Shown here one piece after another: positions 16,830 through 25,458 of a DNA stretch of 32,709 nt. This stretch comes from Proteiniphilum sp. UBA5283. Its GTDB lineage: Bacteria; Bacteroidota; Bacteroidia; Bacteroidales; Dysgonomonadaceae. A program made the translations under genes and the position numbers. The stretch spans positions 27,807 through 60,515 of the forward strand of contig DHSP01000038.1 in assembly GCA_002408485.1 (NCBI GenBank), written 5' to 3'. The notes under the pieces are model-generated. The model saw only the letters and a list, made by a program, of their open reading frames with translations. It was not told the DNA's origin and searched no databases. Position 1 is the stretch's first letter, and each line of letters opens with the position of its first letter.

Positions 16830-18788
16830 ATGAAAAAAATAGTCCTCAGCCTCTTGTCACTTTACATTCTGCTTCCGCTATCGGCAGATCAAATTGAAAT
16901 CAGAAGCCCGGATAACAACCTGGCAGTGACCCTCTCGCTTATGAACGGAGACCTCTGCTACAACGTAACATATAAAGACAAAACCATCCTTGAAGACTCT
17001 CCATTGGGAATAATCACCAACGTGAGCGATTTTAGCCGCAAACTGCAGTTTGTGGATGAAAACAGACAGGTTATCCATAAGACATACCATGAACCCAAAA
17101 TCAAAAAAAGTACCGTTGAATACCGGGCAAATGAAGTAACCGCCACCTATGAAACAACGCGCAAAGAGAAAATAAGCCTGATATTTCGTGTAAGCAACAA
17201 CGACATTGCCTTCAAATATGCACTCTCTCAGAACGGGGAGACCGCACGATGCTCTATAGAAAAAGAGCTTACAGGATTCAATTTTCCATCATTCGCCACC
17301 ACCTTCCTGACCCCGCAGGCTACCCCCATGAGCGGGTGGATGAGGACAAAACCCAGCTATGAAGAAGAGTATGTGCCGGATGAACCGATAGGGACTCCTT
17401 CCAGATATGGGCTGGGATATACCCTTCCTGGATTGTTTCATGTGGGTGATCATGGTTGGGCCCTGATCTCTGAAACAGGAGTCGGGAGTCTCTACTGTGG
17501 CGCTAAACTGAGCGAAGGCACTAAAGAGGGACTCTACACTATTGACTTTCCGGAAGAGGGAGAAAATAACGGCATCGGAAGTGTCAGCCCCGCCATCTCA
17601 TTACCCGGAGAGACCCCCTGGCGCACAATCAGTGTGGGCGACAACCTGAAGCCGATTGTTGAAACCACCGTCGCCTTCGATGTGGTTGATCCGTTGTATG
17701 AACCCTCAAAAACATATCAGTTCGGACGATCAACCTGGAGTTGGCTCCTGTGGCAGGACGGAAGCATCAACTACGAAGATCAGAAAACATTTATCGACCA
17801 CTCCGCTCAATTGGGATATGAGCTGGTACTGATTGATAACTGGTGGGACACGCGGATCGGACGTGAAAAAATTGAAGAACTGGCTCAGTATGCCGCTTCA
17901 AAGGGAGTAGGCATCTCTCTATGGTATAACTCGAACGGCTTTTGGAGCGATGCCCCCCAGGGGCCAAAAAACCGGATGAATACCTCGGTAGCACGTAAGA
18001 AAGAGATGGCGTGGCTACAAAGTATCGGAGTGAAAGGCATTAAAGTCGATTTCTTCGGGGGCGATAAACAGGAAACCATGAAACTCTACGAAGATATTCT
18101 GTCGGATGCCAACGACTACGGCCTGGCAGTGATATTCCACGGATGCACGCTTCCCAGAGGATGGGAAAGAATGTATCCTAACTTCGCCGGTAGCGAAGCG
18201 GTACTTGCTTCCGAGAACCTCATCTTCACCCAGCATGCCAACGACCAGGAAGCTTATAACGCCACATTGCATCCCTTTATCAGAAACAGTGTTGCCGCGA
18301 TGGACTTCGGTCCCGTATTGCTGAACAAACGTCACAACCGTAATAACGACGGCGGCACCACACGTAAAACAACGGAAACATTCCAGTTAGCCACTGCCGT
18401 GTTGTTCCAATCGCCCATTCAAAATTTTGGCATCACACCCAACAACCTCCGGGAGTACCCCTCTTTCGTGATCGATTTTATGAAAGAAATTCCTTCGTTG
18501 TGGGACGAAACACTGTTCATTGACGGTTATCCGGGAAAGTATGTGATACTGGCCCGCCGTAGCGGTGAACGGTGGTACGTGGCGGCCATCAATGCGGAAA
18601 AAGAAATAAAAAAGGTAAATGTGAGACTACCGATGTTCACCGCCAAAAAAGTGAATATATATTCCGACAATACAGAACGTTCGCCGGAATTGAAACAGAT
18701 GAATATCAAAAAGGAGGGTGAAATCACCTTGCAGATTCAACCCGAAGGAGGGGTAATCATAACAAATTGTGAGGATTGTAGGAATTGA
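16830..18788 (+). CDS. GH97 glycosidase, retaining type
   Basis: This 652-residue secreted glycosidase has a signal peptide of about 1-19 (ending LSAD). A GH97 N-terminal beta-sandwich follows (about 22-275), then a TIM barrel (about 290-560) and a C-terminal beta domain (to 650). VKGIKVDFF at 401-409 carries Asp407, which aligns with the nucleophile of retaining GH97 enzymes; the inverting (SusB-like) enzymes lack it. Retaining members are alpha-galactosidases, and at least one is known to hydrolyse beta-L-arabinopyranosides. In this arabinose context the latter is the better guess, but substrate is inferred. It is the first gene of the block, with a 22-bp gap from its promoter. The stop is 59 bp before the GH51 start. 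Confidence 0.9.
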   Translation: MKKIVLSLLSLYILLPLSADQIEIRSPDNNLAVTLSLMNGDLCYNVTYKDKTILEDSPLGIITNVSDFSRKLQFVDENRQVIHKTYHEPKIKKSTVEYRANEVTATYETTRKEKISLIFRVSNNDIAFKYALSQNGETARCSIEKELTGFNFPSFATTFLTPQATPMSGWMRTKPSYEEEYVPDEPIGTPSRYGLGYTLPGLFHVGDHGWALISETGVGSLYCGAKLSEGTKEGLYTIDFPEEGENNGIGSVSPAISLPGETPWRTISVGDNLKPIVETTVAFDVVDPLYEPSKTYQFGRSTWSWLLWQDGSINYEDQKTFIDHSAQLGYELVLIDNWWDTRIGREKIEELAQYAASKGVGISLWYNSNGFWSDAPQGPKNRMNTSVARKKEMAWLQSIGVKGIKVDFFGGDKQETMKLYEDILSDANDYGLAVIFHGCTLPRGWERMYPNFAGSEAVLASENLIFTQHANDQEAYNATLHPFIRNSVAAMDFGPVLLNKRHNRNNDGGTTRKTTETFQLATAVLFQSPIQNFGITPNNLREYPSFVIDFMKEIPSLWDETLFIDGYPGKYVILARRSGERWYVAAINAEKEIKKVNVRLPMFTAKKVNIYSDNTERSPELKQMNIKKEGEITLQIQPEGGVIITNCEDCRN

Positions 18789-18847
18789 GTGAAATAAGTT
18801 TTAACTTTACACTCATTAAACTACCCTCTGATAAAACATTAAAAAAA

Positions 18848-20398
18848 ATGTCATCCATGAGATTAAAAAGAACATGCCAAATTATGCTGCTGATACTAAT
18901 CGGCAGTGCGTCTGTGCAAGCACAGAACAGACTGATCATTGAAGCCGACAAGGGACAAAACACCATCAACAAACACATCTACGGACACTTCTCCGAACAT
19001 CTGGGTCGTTGTATTTATGGTGGATACTGGGTAGGCGAAGACTCATCCATTCCCAACACCCGGGGAATACGGAATGATGTGGTTCAGGCTTTGAAAGACA
19101 TCAGCATCCCCAACCTCCGGTGGCCGGGAGGATGCTTTGCCGACGAGTATCACTGGATGGACGGAATCGGCCCCCGTGAAAACCGGCCCAAGATGATCAA
19201 CACACACTGGGGGGGCGTGGTAGAAGACAACAGCTTCGGCACCCATGAATTTCTGGACCTTTGTGAACAATTGGGGACTGAACCCTACATCAGCGGAAAT
19301 GTGGGCAGCGGCACCGTAGAAGAAATGTCTAAATGGGTTGAATATATCACCTTCGACGGCGAGAGCCCGATGGCCAACCTGCGCCGCAAAAACGGACGCC
19401 AGGAACCCTGGAAAGTAAAATTCTGGGGCGTAGGAAACGAAAGCTGGGGTTGCGGCGGGAACATGACTCCCGATTACTACTCCGACCTCTATCGCCACTA
19501 TGCCACTTTCGCTCGGAACTATGGCGACAACCGGCTTTACAAAATCGCCTGCGGTGCAAACGGGGGCGACTATAACTGGACCGAAACACTGATGAAGAAT
19601 GCGGGTCGGCAGATGCAGGGCCTGTCGCTCCACTACTACACGGTACCCAAAGACTGGGGCGACAAAGGATCTGCTACCAACTTCGACGAAGAGGAATATT
19701 TTACCACCATCGAAAAAACGTTGTTCATGGATGAGCTGATCAGCAAACATTCTGCCATCATGGATCGTTATGATCCCCGGAAACGGGTCGGCCTGATCGT
19801 TGACGAATGGGGTACCTGGTACAATGTGGAGCCGGGAACCAATCCGGGGTTCCTCTATCAGCAAAATACCCTGCGAGATGCCATCGTAGCCGGAATCAAC
19901 CTCAACATCTTTAACGCACATAGCGACCGTGTACAAATGGCCAACCTCGCTCAGACGGTGAACGTGCTACAGGCTGTGATGCTCACCGACGAGGAAAAGA
20001 TGCTGCTCACGCCCACCTATTGGGTCTTCTACCTCTACAAAGTACATCAGGATGCCACCCTTCTTCCGATTTCCTTTACCAGCAACAAGTATCGCCAGGG
20101 TGACAGGGAAATTGATGCGGTAAGCGTTTCTGCATCAAAAGATGCCAATGGCAAGATCCATATCACTCTCGTAAACGCCGACCCCAATAGCGAACAACGG
20201 ATCAACACCCAGCTTATCGGAGCCACGGCCAAAAATATTAAAGGGAAGATACTCACCTCTGGTAAAATAAACGATTACAATAGCTTTGAACAACCGTCTA
20301 AGGTAAAGGTAAACGACTTCAAGGGAGCAAGCCTTTCGAACAATAACCTTTCGGTGGTATTACCCTCCAAATCGGTGGTAATGCTCGAAATTCAATAA
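18848..20398 (+). CDS. GH51 alpha-L-arabinofuranosidase
   Basis: This 516-residue exo-enzyme releases alpha-linked L-arabinofuranose. Acid/base Glu198 is in WGVGNESWG and nucleophile Glu320 is in GLIVDEWGTWY, both typical of GH51. The signal peptide is MRLKRTCQIMLLILIGSASVQA, so it acts in the periplasm. The frame opens at TTG 18785 inside the GH97 end, but that would put about 25 extra residues before the signal. I take ATG 18848; ATG 18857 is equally possible. The length fits the compact GH51 group, without the extra binding domain of the other two GH51 proteins here. It is followed by araD after 13 bp. Confidence 0.95.
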   Translation: MSSMRLKRTCQIMLLILIGSASVQAQNRLIIEADKGQNTINKHIYGHFSEHLGRCIYGGYWVGEDSSIPNTRGIRNDVVQALKDISIPNLRWPGGCFADEYHWMDGIGPRENRPKMINTHWGGVVEDNSFGTHEFLDLCEQLGTEPYISGNVGSGTVEEMSKWVEYITFDGESPMANLRRKNGRQEPWKVKFWGVGNESWGCGGNMTPDYYSDLYRHYATFARNYGDNRLYKIACGANGGDYNWTETLMKNAGRQMQGLSLHYYTVPKDWGDKGSATNFDEEEYFTTIEKTLFMDELISKHSAIMDRYDPRKRVGLIVDEWGTWYNVEPGTNPGFLYQQNTLRDAIVAGINLNIFNAHSDRVQMANLAQTVNVLQAVMLTDEEKMLLTPTYWVFYLYKVHQDATLLPISFTSNKYRQGDREIDAVSVSASKDANGKIHITLVNADPNSEQRINTQLIGATAKNIKGKILTSGKINDYNSFEQPSKVKVNDFKGASLSNNNLSVVLPSKSVVMLEIQ

Positions 20399-20411
20399 AT
20401 AAAACATTTAT

Positions 20412-21101
20412 ATGAGTATAGAAGAACTAAAAGCAGCTGTTTTCCAGGCCAATCTCGATCTGGTAGAACATGGGCTGGTGATCTTTACCTGGGGGAACGT
20501 GAGCGCGGTCGACAGAGACAAAAACCTGGTCGTCATAAAACCCTCCGGTGTCTCTTACGATCAAATGAAGGCGGAGGATATGGTGGTGACTGATATGGAA
20601 GGAAAAGTGGTGGAAGGGAAATACAAACCCTCCTCGGATACGCCCACCCACCTGGAACTCTACAAGGCCTTCCCCGCCATCGGCGGAGTGGTACATACCC
20701 ATTCCACCTTTGCCACAGCATGGGCACAGGCAGGATGCGACATCCCAATCATTGGAACCACCCATGCCGATTATTTCAGCGACAACATTCCCTGTACCCG
20801 CGACATGACGGAAGCTGAGGTGAAAGGGGAATATGAAAAGGAAACAGGTACCGTGATCATCGAGCGTTTTAAAGAACTGAATCCGGTACATATACCCGGC
20901 GTGCTGGTGAAAAACCACGGTCCGTTTTCATGGGGAAAGGATCCGCACGAAGCCGTCTACAACGCCGTTGTGATGGAGCAGGTAGCGAAGATGGCTTTTG
21001 TAGCCGGACAGATCAATCCTCTTCTCACCATGAATCAGTCGCTTATTCAAAAGCATTTTTTCAGGAAACATGGCCCTGACGCTTATTACGGACAAAAATA
21101 A
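20412..21101 (+). CDS. araD: L-ribulose-5-phosphate 4-epimerase AraD
   Basis: This cytosolic Zn enzyme turns L-ribulose 5-phosphate into D-xylulose 5-phosphate, the last step of arabinose entry into the pentose phosphate pathway. The 229 residues align over the full length with E. coli AraD (231 residues) in my reading: TWGNVSAVDR, KPSGV, KPSSDTPTH, GTTHADYF, YYGQ at the C-terminus. Metal ligands His95, His97 and His169 are present, as are Asp76 and Asp120. There is no signal peptide. It sits between a secreted GH51 and araA (20 bp gap), in one transcript. Confidence 0.97.
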   Translation: MSIEELKAAVFQANLDLVEHGLVIFTWGNVSAVDRDKNLVVIKPSGVSYDQMKAEDMVVTDMEGKVVEGKYKPSSDTPTHLELYKAFPAIGGVVHTHSTFATAWAQAGCDIPIIGTTHADYFSDNIPCTRDMTEAEVKGEYEKETGTVIIERFKELNPVHIPGVLVKNHGPFSWGKDPHEAVYNAVVMEQVAKMAFVAGQINPLLTMNQSLIQKHFFRKHGPDAYYGQK

Positions 21102-21121
21102 CATCAACAAAAATAAAAAAT

Positions 21122-22627
21122 ATGGAATTTAAAAATCAGGAAGTATGGTTTGTAACAGGAGCGCAGCTTCTGTACGGAGGCGATGCAGTTGTTACCGTAA
21201 ATGCCCACTCGGAAGAGATTGTAAAAGGACTGAATGATGCCGGAACGCTGCCGGTAAAGGTAGTATACAAGGGGACTGCCAACTCATCACCCGAAGTAGA
21301 GAAAGTATTCAAGGAAGCAAACACCGCACCGGAATGCATCGGTATCATCACCTGGATGCATACTTTCTCTCCGGCAAAAATGTGGATAAAAGGATTACAA
21401 AACTTCCACAAACCTTTGTTGCACCTGCATACGCAGTTCAACAAAGAGATCCCCTGGAGCGAGATAGACATGGACTTTATGAACCTGAACCAATCGGCAC
21501 ACGGTGACCGTGAGTTTGGGCATATTGTCAGCCGGATGCGGAAGAACAGGAAAGTGGTTGTGGGACACTGGTCCGACACAAAAGTTCAGGATCGCATTTC
21601 GGTATGGATGCGCGTTGCTGCTGCCTGGGCAGATGCTCAGGACATGGTGATTGTACGCTTCGGCGATAACATGAACAACGTGGCCGTAACCGATGGGGAT
21701 CGCCTTGAGGCAGAACTTCGCCTGGGTTATCATGTCGATTATTATGCCATCGGTGATCTGGTGGCGTATCAGGATAAGGTTACGGAACAGGACATTGATG
21801 AGCTGGTAGCCGAATACGAAAAGCTCTACACCTTTGCAGACAACTGCAAAAAAGGCGCCAGAGATCATGGACAGGTACGCGAGGCTGCACGCATAGAAAT
21901 TGCTCTTCGTCGTTTTTTGAAAGACAAAAATGCAAAAGCCTTCACCACCAATTTCGATGCACTGCATGGGTTGAACCAGCTGCCTGGGCTGGCCAGTCAG
22001 CGCCTCATGGCGGAAGGATATGGATTCGGTGCCGAAGGAGACTGGAAAACAGCAGCCCTATTGCGCACTATTTGGGTGATGTCGAAAGGACTAAAAGGAG
22101 GATGCTCCTTCCTGGAAGATTATACCTACCACTTCAAGGGCGAAAAGAGTGCAATCCTACAATCTCACATGCTGGAAGTATCGCCGCTGATCACAACACA
22201 GAAACCTCGCCTGGAGGTACACCCGCTCGGCATCGGTGGAAAAGCAGACCCGGCAAGACTGGTATTTACCGCAGACCCGGGAGCAGGACTGGCAGCAACA
22301 ATCGTGGACATGGGCAACCGTTTCCGCATGGTAGTCAATAACGTAGACGTACTGAAACCGGAAGCGGCTCTTCCTAAACTACCGGTGGCAAGCTCGCTGT
22401 GGATTCCACAGCCAAATCTGGAAGTTGGAGCTGCTGCCTGGATCTATGCGGGCGGAACGCACCACTCCGCATTCAGCTATGCACTCACCAACGAATATTT
22501 TGAAGATTATGCCGATATCGCAGGCATCGAGCTGGTGACAATCGACAAGGATACCACCATCAACAACTTTAAATTTGAGCTCAAAGTAAACGAGGTCTAT
22601 TATCTGCTGAACAAATCGCTGCAGTAA
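21122..22627 (+). CDS. araA: L-arabinose isomerase AraA
   Basis: This cytosolic enzyme converts L-arabinose to L-ribulose. The 501-residue length matches the family (E. coli 500). The Mn ligands and catalytic residues are in place: Glu305, Glu332, His349 and His448, with motifs VTGAQLLYG near the start and AEGDWKTAALLR around 304-315. The start has no Shine-Dalgarno but lies in an A-rich stretch, usual for Bacteroidota. It follows araD by 20 bp and precedes a secreted GH43 by 22 bp. Confidence 0.98.
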   Translation: MEFKNQEVWFVTGAQLLYGGDAVVTVNAHSEEIVKGLNDAGTLPVKVVYKGTANSSPEVEKVFKEANTAPECIGIITWMHTFSPAKMWIKGLQNFHKPLLHLHTQFNKEIPWSEIDMDFMNLNQSAHGDREFGHIVSRMRKNRKVVVGHWSDTKVQDRISVWMRVAAAWADAQDMVIVRFGDNMNNVAVTDGDRLEAELRLGYHVDYYAIGDLVAYQDKVTEQDIDELVAEYEKLYTFADNCKKGARDHGQVREAARIEIALRRFLKDKNAKAFTTNFDALHGLNQLPGLASQRLMAEGYGFGAEGDWKTAALLRTIWVMSKGLKGGCSFLEDYTYHFKGEKSAILQSHMLEVSPLITTQKPRLEVHPLGIGGKADPARLVFTADPGAGLAATIVDMGNRFRMVVNNVDVLKPEAALPKLPVASSLWIPQPNLEVGAAAWIYAGGTHHSAFSYALTNEYFEDYADIAGIELVTIDKDTTINNFKFELKVNEVYYLLNKSLQ

Positions 22628-22649
22628 ATATTCACACTCACCAGAGCCG

Positions 22650-23681
22650 ATGAAACAACGTGCATTGATTTTCTCAGTCCTATTTCTTTTCCTTCTATTC
22701 AGGCAACAGGGAACTGCAGCCAATGATCCTGAAGGAAGAATAGGAGTACACGATCCGGTAATGATCCGGCAAGACAGCACCTACTACCTCTTCCACACCG
22801 GAAGAGGTATAGCTGTTTGGTCTTCTACTGACATGAAGTCATGGAAGCGGGAGAAGCCGGTATTTGCCGATGCACCGCAGTGGGGCGTTGACGCTGTTCC
22901 CTCCTTCAGGGGACACATATGGGCTCCCGACATCAGCTACCACAACGGGCAGTACTACCTTTACTACTCTGTCTCCGCGTTTGGGAAAAACACCTCCTGC
23001 ATTGGCCTGGCGAAAAACAAAACACTGAATCCCGACGATCCCGCATTCCAGTGGATGGATCACGGAGCCGTCATCTGCTCCACACCCGACAAAGACAACT
23101 GGAATGCAATTGACCCTAACCTGATCATCGACGAAGAGGGACGCCCCTTTCTGTTCTACGGGTCTTTCTGGGACGGGCTGCAGATGGTGCGCCTGAACAA
23201 CGACCTCACTGCCCCCTACCCCGGTGAAGAACCGGTGACCGTGGCTTCCCGCAAACAGAAAAGATCACCGGAGAATCCTCCGGCAATCGACAACAATCCG
23301 GTGGATGCCGGCGGCAACGCCATCGAGGCTCCCTTTGTGGTGAGAAGAGGTGAGTACTACTACCTCTTTGCATCCATCGATTACTGCTGCAAGGGAGCGG
23401 AAAGCACATACAAAATGATCTACGGACGTTCCCGCAAGATCGAAGGACCTTATCTTGACAAAGAGGGAAAAGAACTGCTCTTTGGGGGTGGCACCATCCT
23501 GATGGAGGGTAACGAACGGTGGCATGGCGTGGGTCACAATGCCATTGCAAACTCCTGCGGAAACGATTACTTGCTGTTCCATGCCTACGACGCAAACGAT
23601 GAAGGACGCTCCAAACTCCGCATCGTACGTCTTTCCTGGACAAAAGAGCAGTGGCCTCAACTGTTGGAAGAGGTATATTGA
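22650..23681 (+). CDS. GH43 arabinanase/arabinofuranosidase, secreted
   Basis: This 343-residue single-domain GH43 has a cleavable signal peptide (about 1-24, ending GTAA). The triad is Asp35 in GVHDPV, Asp155 in NAIDPNL and Glu226 in AIEAPF. WAPDISYHNGQYYLYYSVSAFG and the His296 in GVGHNAI resemble the arabinanase group (GH43_4/5-like). With no lipobox it is predicted to be soluble in the periplasm. Action on arabino-oligosaccharides, exo or endo, cannot be decided. It lies between araA and araB, so it is co-transcribed with cytosolic genes. Confidence 0.9.
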   Translation: MKQRALIFSVLFLFLLFRQQGTAANDPEGRIGVHDPVMIRQDSTYYLFHTGRGIAVWSSTDMKSWKREKPVFADAPQWGVDAVPSFRGHIWAPDISYHNGQYYLYYSVSAFGKNTSCIGLAKNKTLNPDDPAFQWMDHGAVICSTPDKDNWNAIDPNLIIDEEGRPFLFYGSFWDGLQMVRLNNDLTAPYPGEEPVTVASRKQKRSPENPPAIDNNPVDAGGNAIEAPFVVRRGEYYYLFASIDYCCKGAESTYKMIYGRSRKIEGPYLDKEGKELLFGGGTILMEGNERWHGVGHNAIANSCGNDYLLFHAYDANDEGRSKLRIVRLSWTKEQWPQLLEEVY

Positions 23682-23774
23682 GCTGCTATCGCTCAGCAAA
23701 ATTTCTTACGACAGACAACAAGGAACTGTCAAACCGCACTAAACAACTGAAAACAAATAAAGAAAATAAAGAGT

Positions 23775-25448
23775 ATGAATAAATATGTAATTGGACTGGA
23801 CTATGGATCCGATTCCTGCCGTGCCATCATTGTTGATGCAGCCAACGGCAATGAGATTGCCTCCTCTGTGAAGTATTATCCCCGATGGATGAAGGGCAGC
23901 TACTGCGATCCGCGTAGCAACCGTTACCGTCAGCATCCGCTCGACTATATCGAAGTGCTGGAGGAAAGCATCCGCGAAGCGCTCTCCAAGTCACCGGAAG
24001 GTACCGCTGAAAAGGTAGTGGGGATGGGATTCGACACCACAGGATCCACCCCTGTACTGACAGATGAGCAGGGTACGCCTCTGGCTCTCCTGCCGGCGTT
24101 TGCCGAAAACCCAAACGCCATGTTCGTGCTCTGGAAAGATCACACCGCCGTAAAGGAGGCGGATGAAATCAACAAGCTGGCAAAGGAATGGGAGACAGAC
24201 TATACCGCCTTCGAAGGAGGAATCTACTCCTCTGAGTGGGTATGGGCCAAGATGCTGCACATCCTTCGCGAAGACGAAACCGTGCGAAAAGCAGCCTACT
24301 CCTGGGTAGAACATTGCGACTGGCTCCCTGGACTGATTACCGGGAACACCAAACCGGAGACCATGCCGCGAAGCCGATGTGCTGCCGGTCATAAGGCGAT
24401 GTGGCATGAAAGTTGGGAAGGATTGCCCTCAGAGGCGTTTCTCACTGCACTCGATCCGCTGCTGGCCGGTTTTCGTTCCCGCCTTTACCGTGATACCTAC
24501 CCGAGCAATGTGAAGGTGGGCAACTTAACAGAGGAGTGGGCCCGAAGACTGGGACTCACCACCAACGTGGCAGTGGCGGTGGGCGCCTTCGACTGTCACA
24601 TGGGTGCTGTGGGAGTAGAGATCAAACCGGGTGATTTTGTTCGGGTAATCGGCACGTCCACCTGCGACATCATGGCTGTCCCCTACGAAGAGATGGGCGA
24701 CAAACTAATTCCCGGCATCTGCGGACAGGTAGACGGCTCCGTCATCCCCGGCATGATCGGCCTGGAGGCAGGCCAATCGGGCTTCGGTGATGTCTATGCA
24801 TGGTTTAAACGGCTCCTCGAATGGCCTTTGCAAACCATACTAAGCAAATCAACCCTGTTGGATGTTCCCACCAGAGAGAAGTTAATTGCCGAAGTTGCGG
24901 ATGCTATTATTCCGGAACTGACCAAAGAAGCAGAGAAGGTACCTCTGAGCGAGAGCACCATCCTGGCAACGGACTGGATGAACGGACGCCGTACGCCCGA
25001 TGCAAATCAGTTATTGCAGGGATCCATCACCGGCCTGACGCTGGGCAGCTCTGCACCCCTGATCTTTCGTGCATTGGTGGAAGCTACGGCCTACGGCTCC
25101 AAAGCTATTGTTGACCGATTCCTTGAAAACGGGATCGAAATTAAACAGGTCATCGGCATCGGCGGCATCTCTCTGAAGTCACCTTTTGTGATGCAAACCA
25201 TGGCCGATGTACTGGGCATGTCGATCAAGGTAGCCCGCACAGAACAGTCGTGCGCCTTTGGCAGCGCCATGTTTGGAGCAGTTGTGGCCGGCATATACCA
25301 GAAGGTAGAAGAGGCTCAGGATGCCATGGGACAAGGATTTGTCACCACCTACCACCCCAACAGCGAAAACCATGTACGCTACAGCGAACTTTACAAGAAA
25401 TATCAACAACTGGGAAAATTCACGGAAAACAATACGATCCCATCCTAA
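23775..25448 (+). CDS. araB: Ribulokinase AraB
   Basis: This cytosolic FGGY-family kinase phosphorylates L-ribulose with ATP. The 557 residues include the N-terminal LDYGSDSCRA motif (8-17), the substrate region MGFDTTGST, catalytic Asp273 in GAFDCHMGAVG and GTSTCD (293-298), with a full FGGY C-terminal domain. The length matches AraB (about 560) rather than xylulokinase (about 500). A 93-bp gap separates it from the upstream GH43. I see neither promoter nor terminator there, only a weak GCTG/CAGC hairpin. The next gene starts 10 bp after its stop. Confidence 0.96.
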   Translation: MNKYVIGLDYGSDSCRAIIVDAANGNEIASSVKYYPRWMKGSYCDPRSNRYRQHPLDYIEVLEESIREALSKSPEGTAEKVVGMGFDTTGSTPVLTDEQGTPLALLPAFAENPNAMFVLWKDHTAVKEADEINKLAKEWETDYTAFEGGIYSSEWVWAKMLHILREDETVRKAAYSWVEHCDWLPGLITGNTKPETMPRSRCAAGHKAMWHESWEGLPSEAFLTALDPLLAGFRSRLYRDTYPSNVKVGNLTEEWARRLGLTTNVAVAVGAFDCHMGAVGVEIKPGDFVRVIGTSTCDIMAVPYEEMGDKLIPGICGQVDGSVIPGMIGLEAGQSGFGDVYAWFKRLLEWPLQTILSKSTLLDVPTREKLIAEVADAIIPELTKEAEKVPLSESTILATDWMNGRRTPDANQLLQGSITGLTLGSSAPLIFRALVEATAYGSKAIVDRFLENGIEIKQVIGIGGISLKSPFVMQTMADVLGMSIKVARTEQSCAFGSAMFGAVVAGIYQKVEEAQDAMGQGFVTTYHPNSENHVRYSELYKKYQQLGKFTENNTIPS

Positions 25449-25458
25449 ACCAACAATA

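Noticed and set aside
18785..18847. N-terminal extension of the GH51 from TTG 18785, overlapping the GH97 stop
   Set aside because: It would bury the signal peptide behind about 25 residues. ATG 18848 or 18857 gives a normal signal.
19043..19936. 297-codon open frame on the minus strand opposite the GH51 gene
   Set aside because: It lies wholly within a gene with both catalytic Glu motifs. The translation shows no known domain or family motif and reads as an antisense shadow of GC-rich codons.
23682..23774. 93-bp gap before araB as a possible internal promoter
   Set aside because: I found no TAnnTTTG box, no CTACC half-sites and no strong hairpin.
25321..25458. Extension of the GH51 fusion into araB
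   Set aside because: The added 46 residues come from another frame of araB and precede a good signal peptide at 25459.
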